From NCBI RefSeq assembly GCF_000484695.1, contig NZ_AXVR01000001.1, positions 62,001 to 126,000 on the forward strand: a stretch of 64,000 nucleotides of DNA, written 5' to 3'. Position 1 is the first letter of the stretch. Every line of letters begins with the position of its first letter. Below the pieces are notes generated by a model. The model made no database searches, had not been told where the DNA came from, and was given only the letters and a program-made list of their open reading frames with translations. Position numbers and translations under genes: made by a program. Positions 55,563-64,000 of this stretch are shown here, piece by piece. Origin of the DNA: Salinispora cortesiana (GTDB lineage Bacteria > Actinomycetota > Actinomycetes > Mycobacteriales > Micromonosporaceae).

Positions 55563-55970
55563 TCAGCGGTTGGAGTTTGGCTCCTCGTCGCTGCCCTCGC
55601 TCAGGGTGTCGTGCACCCCGTCGGCGTACCCGCGGGCGTAGTCCCAGGTCACGTAGTGATCCGGATCGGGGTCGTAGGCCGGCTCGTGCACCCGGGGATG
55701 CCCGGAGCTGAGTAGGTGACGCAGGTTGCCGCGAAGTAGATCCCAGCCGAAGTAGTGCGGCTCCCGGCAGTCCTCGCACTTGATCACCAGACCGCGCACC
55801 CCGATCGGCGCCAGCAAAGCCTGGTAGATCTCCAGGTCGGCGAGGTCCTCCAGCACCTCCTGCCGCTCGGCGTCGCTCAGGGGGTCGAGCTCAGCGTCGC
55901 CGGAATCGGGTTGGCCCGCCGTCGAGTCGGCCGGGTCTCCGTTGAAGGGATCGATGGGCTCGTCGTGCAC
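55563..55970 (-). CDS. DUF5319 family protein
   Basis: This 135-residue acidic protein starts at the GTG 55970 (MHDEPIDPFNGDP). It contains a CxxC pair (VIKCEDCREPHYFGWDLLRGNLRHLLSSG, ~63-90) that may bind metal, and a C-terminal YVTWDYARGYADGVHD segment. The family is confined to actinobacteria as far as I know, and its function is unknown. It is divergent from guaB. The longer upstream open frame is not supported. Confidence 0.88.
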   Translation of the reverse strand: MHDEPIDPFNGDPADSTAGQPDSGDAELDPLSDAERQEVLEDLADLEIYQALLAPIGVRGLVIKCEDCREPHYFGWDLLRGNLRHLLSSGHPRVHEPAYDPDPDHYVTWDYARGYADGVHDTLSEGSDEEPNSNR

Positions 55971-55976
55971 CCCCTC

Positions 55977-55982
55977 ACCGTA
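55977..55982 (-). promoter_or_regulatory. -10 element of a leaderless DUF5319 transcript
   Basis: TACGGT on the minus strand ends 6 bp before the GTG start at 55970. Confidence 0.4.
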
Positions 55983-56146
55983 GCCCCAACGCTCGGTCGC
56001 CGTCCGCCCTGGGCCGGCGTGACCTGCCTGCCCTGGGCGTACGTGACCTGCCCGCCGGCAGCAGAGGCGCGGCCAGTCGATGGGTACGATGGGGCGAAGC
56101 GCCGCTACCCGGTTTCTGCCGGTGCCCGCCCGCGCCACCTCGCTGA

Positions 56147-57739
<1,593 letters not shown>

Positions 57740-57767
57740 CCCATCACCCCTACCGTCTGGAGTCCCC

Positions 57768-58931
57768 ATGCGAGACGTGGTCGAGATCGGGCTGGGCAAG
57801 ACCGCGCAGCGCGGCTACCACCTGGACGACATCGCGATCGTGCCGAGCCGCCGTACCCGAGACGTCGACGACGTGTCGACGGCCTGGCAGCTCGACGCGT
57901 ACCCGTTCGGCATCCCCTGCGTCGGTCACCCCTCCGACGCGACGATGAGCCCGGCCTCGGCGGTGCGGCTCGGCCAGCTCGGCGGCCTCGGTGTGCTCAA
58001 CGTGGAGGGTCTCTGGACCCGGTACGAGAACCCGGCGAAGGTGCTGGAGGAGCTGGCCAGCCTGGGCGAGGACGCCACCGGCCCGTCGCCTCGCCCCACC
58101 CGCGCCGGGGCGACCGGGCTGCAGCACACCCGGCGGCTGCAGGAGGTGTACGCCGAGCCGATCCGCGCGGACCTGATCGCCGAGCGGGTTCGTGAGCTGC
58201 GGGCCGGCGGCCAGACGGTGGCGGTGCGGGTCTCGCCGCAGCACACCCTGGCGCTCGCCCCGGTGATCCTCGATGCCGGGGTGGACATCCTGGTGATCCA
58301 GGGCACCATCGTCTCCGCCGAGCACGTCTCCACCACCGACGAGCCGCTGAACCTCAAGGAGTTCATCGCCGACCTCGATCTGCCGGTGGTCGTCGGCGGC
58401 TGCACCGACTACAAGACCGCCCTGCACCTGATGCGCACCGGCGCCGCCGGGGTGATCGTGGGGATCGGCGGTGACGACTGGTCCACCACCGAGTCGGTGC
58501 TCGGCATCCGGGTGCCGATGGCCACCGCGATCGCCGACGCCGCGGCGGCGCGCCGGGACTACCTGGACGAGACCGGCGGCCGCTACGTCCACCTGATCGC
58601 CGACGGCGACATTCGGACGTCCGGTGACATCGCCAAGGCGCTTGGCTGCGGCGCCGACGCGGTGATGTTGGGGGAGCCGCTCTCGCTCTGCCCGGAAGCA
58701 CCGGCCGGCGGCGCCTGGTGGCACTCGGCCGCCAGCCACCCGTCGCTGCCCCGGGGCGCCTTCGAGGTCGCCGGCGAGCCGGTCGGCTCGATGGAACGGC
58801 TGCTGTACGGCCCGGCCGACGAGCCGGATGGCCAGCTCAACCTCTTCGGCGGGCTGCGCCGGGCGATGGCCAAGTGTGGCTACCGGGACCTCAAGGAGTT
58901 CCAGAAGGTCGGCCTGGTCCTGGATCGTTAA
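57768..58931 (+). CDS. guaB3: GuaB3-type IMP-dehydrogenase-family protein without CBS domains or catalytic cysteine
   Basis: This 387-residue paralogue of GuaB lies 28 bp downstream. It lacks the CBS pair and is recognisable from the MRDVVEIGLGKTAQRGYHLDDIAIVPSRRTRD start. Barrel segments such as [36 protein letters not shown] parallel GuaB. In the catalytic loop GIGGDDWSTTESVLGIRVP lines up with the GuaB loop, and Ser239 occupies the place of the catalytic Cys331. GuaB3 proteins that keep the cysteine have been described as GMP reductases; this one may differ. The ATG at 57768 lacks a strong ribosome site, so coupling to guaB is likely. Confidence 0.93.
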   Translation: MRDVVEIGLGKTAQRGYHLDDIAIVPSRRTRDVDDVSTAWQLDAYPFGIPCVGHPSDATMSPASAVRLGQLGGLGVLNVEGLWTRYENPAKVLEELASLGEDATGPSPRPTRAGATGLQHTRRLQEVYAEPIRADLIAERVRELRAGGQTVAVRVSPQHTLALAPVILDAGVDILVIQGTIVSAEHVSTTDEPLNLKEFIADLDLPVVVGGCTDYKTALHLMRTGAAGVIVGIGGDDWSTTESVLGIRVPMATAIADAAAARRDYLDETGGRYVHLIADGDIRTSGDIAKALGCGADAVMLGEPLSLCPEAPAGGAWWHSAASHPSLPRGAFEVAGEPVGSMERLLYGPADEPDGQLNLFGGLRRAMAKCGYRDLKEFQKVGLVLDR

Positions 58932-58968
58932 GCGGAGCGGAGGGGCGTCATCGCGCCGGTCGGGTGGT

Positions 58969-58974
58969 TAGGCT
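58969..58974 (+). promoter_or_regulatory. -10 element of a leaderless peptidase transcript
   Basis: TAGGCT ends 6 bp before the GTG start at 58981, with no ribosome site between. Confidence 0.45.
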
Positions 58975-58980
58975 CGACCG

Positions 58981-60399
58981 GTGCGGTCCACCTCTGCCCG
59001 GGTTCGACCCGGCCTCGCCGCCGTCGTCGTGGCGGCGACCCTGCTCGGGGGCTGCTCTTCGGCGAATCCGGGCGGCGACTTCCGCGCGGGCGCTGCCGAC
59101 CTGGGTGACCCGTACGTGCCGGGTGCGGGCAACGGCGGATACGACGTGGAGCACTATCGGCTCGCCGTCGACTACGACCCGGCCAGCGACCGGCTCCGGG
59201 GGCAGGCGACGGTCACCGCCGTCGCCACCCAGCCGCTGTCCCGGTTCAACCTGGACCTGCAGGGTCTGGAGGTCACGGCGGTCGGGGTGGATGGTGACCG
59301 GGCCCAGCACCGTCGCGACGGCGACGAACTGGTGGTGACGCCAGCGCGGGGGTTGACCCAGGGCAGCCGTTTCACCGTCACGGTCGAGTATGCCGGCAGC
59401 CCCGGCACCCGGCCGAACGGTCCGCTGGGCGGCGGCGGTTTCCTGCACACCGAGGACGGGGCGATCGCGCTCGGCCAGCCCTACTCGGCCGCCGCCTGGT
59501 TTCCGGTGAACGACCATCCGAGCGACAAGGCGACGTACGACATCGAGGTCACCGTCCCGGACGGGCTCGCCGCGCTCAGCAACGGGGTGCCCGGGGAACA
59601 GCGCAGCGCCGGCGGCCGAACCACCTGGCGCTGGGCGCAGCGGGCCCCGATGGCGAGCTATCTGACCACCCTGGTGATCGGCGCCTACCGGGTGGAGACC
59701 GGCACCCACGCCGGGAAGCCGATCGTCACCGCCGTGCCGGAGCAGCTCCCGGAGACCAGCCCGGAGGCCGTCTCGCTGGCCCGTACCGGCGAGATCGCCG
59801 ACTTCCTGGCCGACCGCTTCGGGCCGTACCCGTTCGACTCCTACGGCGGGGTGGTGGTGACCGACCCGCGGGTGGGGTACGCGTTGGAGACGCAGTCCCG
59901 TCCCGTGTACGGCCCCGCCTTCTTCCGCAGCGGGCAACCCAACTTCGGGGTGGTGGTCCACGAACTGGCGCACCAGTGGTTCGGCGACAGCGTGGCGGTG
60001 ACCCAGTGGCGGGATATCTGGCTGAACGAGGGCTTCGCCACCTACGCCGAGTGGCTCTGGGAGGAACACCAGGGGGGACGGTCGGTGCAGCGCACCTTCG
60101 AGGACCGGTACGCGGCGACGGACTGGTCGCTGCCGGCCCTGGATCCGGGGCCGGAGCAGATGTTTGGCACCGGCGTCTACCAGCGCGGGGCGCTAACCGT
60201 GCACGCGCTGCGGCGGACGGTCGGCGACGATGCCTTCTTCGCCATCCTGCAGGCCTGGACGGCCGAGTGGCGCGACCGCAACGGCACCACCGATGACTTC
60301 ATCGAACTGGCCGAGCGGGTCGCTGGGGAGCAGCTCGACGGTCTCTTCGACGCCTGGCTTTCCGGCGCCACCCGGCCCGCTGTCCCCGAACCGGGCTGA
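58981..60399 (+). CDS. lipoprotein M1-family zinc metallopeptidase
   Basis: The 472-residue protein has a lipoprotein signal (VVVAATLLGGC, lipobox Cys near 25), so it should be attached to the outer face of the membrane. The peptidase core has the zinc motif HELAH (His327, Glu328, His331) with the third ligand Glu350 in LNEGFATYAEW, and an N-terminal beta-domain (YDVEHYRLAVDYDPASDRL). The usual GAMEN exopeptidase motif is not evident; GYALETQSRPVY stands in that position. It is about half the length of PepN because the C-terminal helical domain is absent, as in other short M1 lipoproteins. Confidence 0.9.
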   Translation: MRSTSARVRPGLAAVVVAATLLGGCSSANPGGDFRAGAADLGDPYVPGAGNGGYDVEHYRLAVDYDPASDRLRGQATVTAVATQPLSRFNLDLQGLEVTAVGVDGDRAQHRRDGDELVVTPARGLTQGSRFTVTVEYAGSPGTRPNGPLGGGGFLHTEDGAIALGQPYSAAAWFPVNDHPSDKATYDIEVTVPDGLAALSNGVPGEQRSAGGRTTWRWAQRAPMASYLTTLVIGAYRVETGTHAGKPIVTAVPEQLPETSPEAVSLARTGEIADFLADRFGPYPFDSYGGVVVTDPRVGYALETQSRPVYGPAFFRSGQPNFGVVVHELAHQWFGDSVAVTQWRDIWLNEGFATYAEWLWEEHQGGRSVQRTFEDRYAATDWSLPALDPGPEQMFGTGVYQRGALTVHALRRTVGDDAFFAILQAWTAEWRDRNGTTDDFIELAERVAGEQLDGLFDAWLSGATRPAVPEPG

Positions 60400-60442
60400 G
60401 TTGCCTCTGGCGCGAATGCTACCGGTCGGTAATGATGCATCT

Positions 60443-62134
60443 ATGCGGTATGACGTGGTCGTCATCGGGTCCGGATTCGGCGGTGGCGTCGCGGCGCTGC
60501 GACTGGCCGAGAAGGGCTACCGGGTCGGGGTGCTGGAGGCGGGCCGACGCTTCGCCGACGGCGACTTCCCGCGGACGTCCTGGCAGCTGCGCCGCTTCGT
60601 CTGGGCGCCGCGCCTGGGCTGCTACGGCCTGCAGCGGATCACTCTGCTGGGGGCGGGCCAGCGCCGGGCAGGTGGCGTGCTGGTGCTCTCCGGTGCCGGG
60701 GTGGGCGGCGGTTCCCTGGTCTACGCGAACACCCTGTACGAGCCGCTGGACGCCTTCTTTGAGGATCCGCAGTGGCGGGACATCACCGACTGGCGGGAGG
60801 AGTTGACCCGCCACTTCGACCAGGCGAAGCGGATGCTCGGCGTCACCACGTACCCGGAAACCACCGGGGCGGACCGGGCGATGCGGGCGGTAGCGGAGCG
60901 GATGGGGGTCGGGCACACCTTCCAGGCCACCCCGGTCGGAGTGCACCTCGGCCGGCCGGGGCAGCGGGTGCCCGATCCCTACTTCGGCGGGGCGGGGCCG
61001 GAGCGAACCGGCTGCACGCACTGCGGCGCCTGCATGACGGGGTGTCGGCTCGGTGCGAAGAACACGTTGGCCAAGAACTATCTGTGGCTGGCCGAGCGGC
61101 TCGGTGCACAGGTACATCCGTTGACGACCGTGACCGCTGTCGCGCCGGTCGAGGGGGGCGGGTACGCGGTGCACACCCGGCGTACCGGCTCCTGGCTGCG
61201 GGGGCGCTCGCAGGTGATCCACGCCGACCAGGTGGTCTTCGCCGCCGGTGCGTTGGGTACCCAGCGTCTGCTGCATGGGATGAAGGTGGCTGGGGCGCTG
61301 CCGCGGCTCTCGTCCCGGCTCGGAGCGTTGACCCGAACCAATTCGGAGGCGATTCTCGGCGCGTCGGTGCCCCGGCGGTCGGCGCGGGCCGCGGGGGTCG
61401 ACTTCACCGAAGGGGTGGCGATCACGAGCTCGTTCCACCCCGATTCGCAGACCCACATCGAGCCGGTCCGCTACGGCCGGGGCTCGAACGCGATGGGGCT
61501 GTTCCAGTCCCTGTTGGTGGACGGCGGCCCGCGCCGGGTGCGTCGCTGGCTGGGTGCCCTCGTGCGGCAGCCCCGTGCTGCGGCGGGGATGCTGTCGGTC
61601 CGCAACTGGTCCGAGCGTACGGTGATCGCCCTGGTCATGCAGTCGGCGGATAATTCGTTGACCACCCGGCTACGCCGTGGGCTCGGCGGTCGTCGACTCG
61701 TCTGCGAACCGGGTCACGGAGCGCCGAACCCGACCTGGATCCCGGCCGGTAACCGGGCGGTTCGGCTCTTGGCCGAGGAGATCAACGGAGTGCCGGGTGG
61801 TTCCCTCACCGAACCGTTCAACGTCCCGGTGACCGCGCACTTTTTGGGCGGCGCGGTGATCGGCGCCACCGAGGAGGACGGTGTGGTGGACCCGTGGCAA
61901 CGGGTGTACGGGCACCCCGGGCTGCACGTCGTTGACGGCGCGGCGGTCTCGGCCAATCTCGGGGTGAACCCGAGCCTGACCATCACCGCCCAGGCCGAGC
62001 GGGCCATGTCGTTCTGGCCGAACCAGGGGGACCCGGATCCCCGCCCTCCGCTCGGCTCCCGATACGTCCGGTTGGCCCCGGTGGCCCCGCGCCATCCGGC
62101 GGTGCCAGCTGACGCCCCTGGTGCGCTGCGGTAG
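60443..62134 (+). CDS. GMC-type FAD oxidoreductase, cholesterol-oxidase (ChoD)-like
   Basis: This 563-residue flavoprotein begins with the FAD dinucleotide fold YDVVVIGSGFGGGVAALRLAEKGYRVGVLEAG. It has the GMC middle region (LSGAGVGGGSLVYANTLYEP), and the C-terminal signature VYGHPGLHVVDGAAVSANLGVNPSLTITAQAERA. A four-cysteine motif C-x2-C-x2-C-x3-C (Cys191, 194, 197, 201, CTHCGACMTGC) lies in the substrate domain and looks like a ferredoxin-type cluster site. Sterol oxidation is the family label, not proven. There is no export signal. The ATG at 60443 follows a TAATGAT element, so a leaderless start is possible. Confidence 0.88.
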   Translation: MRYDVVVIGSGFGGGVAALRLAEKGYRVGVLEAGRRFADGDFPRTSWQLRRFVWAPRLGCYGLQRITLLGAGQRRAGGVLVLSGAGVGGGSLVYANTLYEPLDAFFEDPQWRDITDWREELTRHFDQAKRMLGVTTYPETTGADRAMRAVAERMGVGHTFQATPVGVHLGRPGQRVPDPYFGGAGPERTGCTHCGACMTGCRLGAKNTLAKNYLWLAERLGAQVHPLTTVTAVAPVEGGGYAVHTRRTGSWLRGRSQVIHADQVVFAAGALGTQRLLHGMKVAGALPRLSSRLGALTRTNSEAILGASVPRRSARAAGVDFTEGVAITSSFHPDSQTHIEPVRYGRGSNAMGLFQSLLVDGGPRRVRRWLGALVRQPRAAAGMLSVRNWSERTVIALVMQSADNSLTTRLRRGLGGRRLVCEPGHGAPNPTWIPAGNRAVRLLAEEINGVPGGSLTEPFNVPVTAHFLGGAVIGATEEDGVVDPWQRVYGHPGLHVVDGAAVSANLGVNPSLTITAQAERAMSFWPNQGDPDPRPPLGSRYVRLAPVAPRHPAVPADAPGALR

Positions 62135-62219
62135 CGCCGGCGGAGACCGCGGCGCGGCACGGTCGGCGGGGCCGCTTCGCCGACTCGGGTCCCGGGTCGG
62201 CGTCGGGCGTGTCGGTGGG

Positions 62220-62225
62220 TAGGCT
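62220..62225 (+). promoter_or_regulatory. -10 element of a leaderless guaA transcript
   Basis: TAGGCT ends 8 bp before the guaA ATG; the spacer contains no ribosome site. Confidence 0.45.
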
Positions 62226-62233
62226 TGCTGCAC

Positions 62234-63789
<1,556 letters not shown>

Positions 63790-63794
63790 CGCGC

Positions 63795-64000
63795 TCATCT
63801 GACGGGCGGGGTCGGCGGCTGCGGCCCCGGCTCCGACCAGGTGGGGGTAGCGGTGGTCGCTCCGGGTGTCGTCGGGTATGGCCAGGCGGGTGCGGTGGTG
63901 GTCGCCCCGGGTGTCGCCGGGTGCGGCCAGGCCGGCGCGCCTGCCGGCTCCGCCGGAATCAGGAACCACATGATCGGGTATGCCAGCACCGCGATCCCGC
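63795..64000 (-). CDS. PspC-domain membrane protein, C-terminal end (continues beyond window)
   Basis: About 68 C-terminal residues are visible. The first part, GIAVLAYPIMWFLIPAEP, matches the end of a PspC membrane domain. A Pro/Ala/Thr/Trp-rich tail follows with a 14-15-residue repeat (PAWPHPATPGATTTA then PAWPYPTTPGATTAT). The start lies beyond the right edge. It is convergent with guaA, with 7 bp between the stops. Confidence 0.75.
   Translation of the reverse strand, partial: GIAVLAYPIMWFLIPAEPAGAPAWPHPATPGATTTAPAWPYPTTPGATTATPTWSEPGPQPPTPPVR

Overview
The window is high-GC (about 70%) actinobacterial chromosome with GTG starts, GTGA/ATGA overlaps and many leaderless promoters. Gene content and order (thi operon, a conservon, groES-groEL with a His-rich GroEL tail, guaB-guaB3-cholesterol-oxidase-like gene-guaA) fit a Micromonosporaceae-type organism such as Salinispora or Micromonospora. 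That placement is inferred from gene content, not from a search. No tRNA, rRNA, CRISPR array or transposase was recognised.

Layout. 0-4.7 kb: thiamine operon thiO(partial)-thiS-thiG-thiE-thiD-thiC ending in a hairpin. 4.8-10.5 kb: a membrane protein, then two divergent units that together make an ABC importer (NMT1/THI5-type binding protein and permease on +; ATPase, luciferase-like oxidoreductase and cupin on -). 10.5-16.6 kb: an amino-acid-type binding lipoprotein divergent from a four-gene conservon (sensor kinase, roadblock protein, DUF742 protein, small GTPase). 16.7-26.5 kb: assimilatory nitrate/nitrite operon nasA-nasB-nirB-nirD-nnaR on the minus strand with a predicted GlnR box, a MazEF-like pair, and narK. 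26.7-40.7 kb: housekeeping core: rplM-rpsI, glmM, aminotransferase, glmS, acpS, nnr, alr, alpha/beta hydrolase, tsaE, ung, tsaB, rimI, tsaD.

40.7-50.4 kb looks like an accessory insert between tsaD and groES. It holds a XylFGH-like sugar importer with a ROK repressor, a TetR-controlled ABC-2 exporter whose ATPase/permease junction carries an apparent one-base frameshift, a secreted epoxide-hydrolase-like protein flanked by 116-bp direct repeats, and a THUMP-like methyltransferase. 50.4-64 kb: groES-groEL under two CIRCE operators, a membrane-bound sulfite-oxidase-like molybdoenzyme, a BldM-like regulator, a DUF5319 protein, guaB, guaB3, an M1-type lipoprotein peptidase, a ChoD-like GMC oxidoreductase, guaA and the C-terminal end of a PspC-domain protein.

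Much of the core order (rplM-rpsI-glmM, glmS, nnr, alr-tsaE-tsaB-rimI-tsaD, groES-groEL, guaB-guaB3-choD, guaA) matches the Mycobacterium Rv3443c-Rv3396c block as I remember it, which makes the interposed groups stand out as lineage-specific. The points most worth a second look are the frameshifted exporter, the repeat-flanked hydrolase unit, the cysteine-less GuaB3, the binding protein paired with the conservon, and the importer linked to a monooxygenase beside the thiamine operon.
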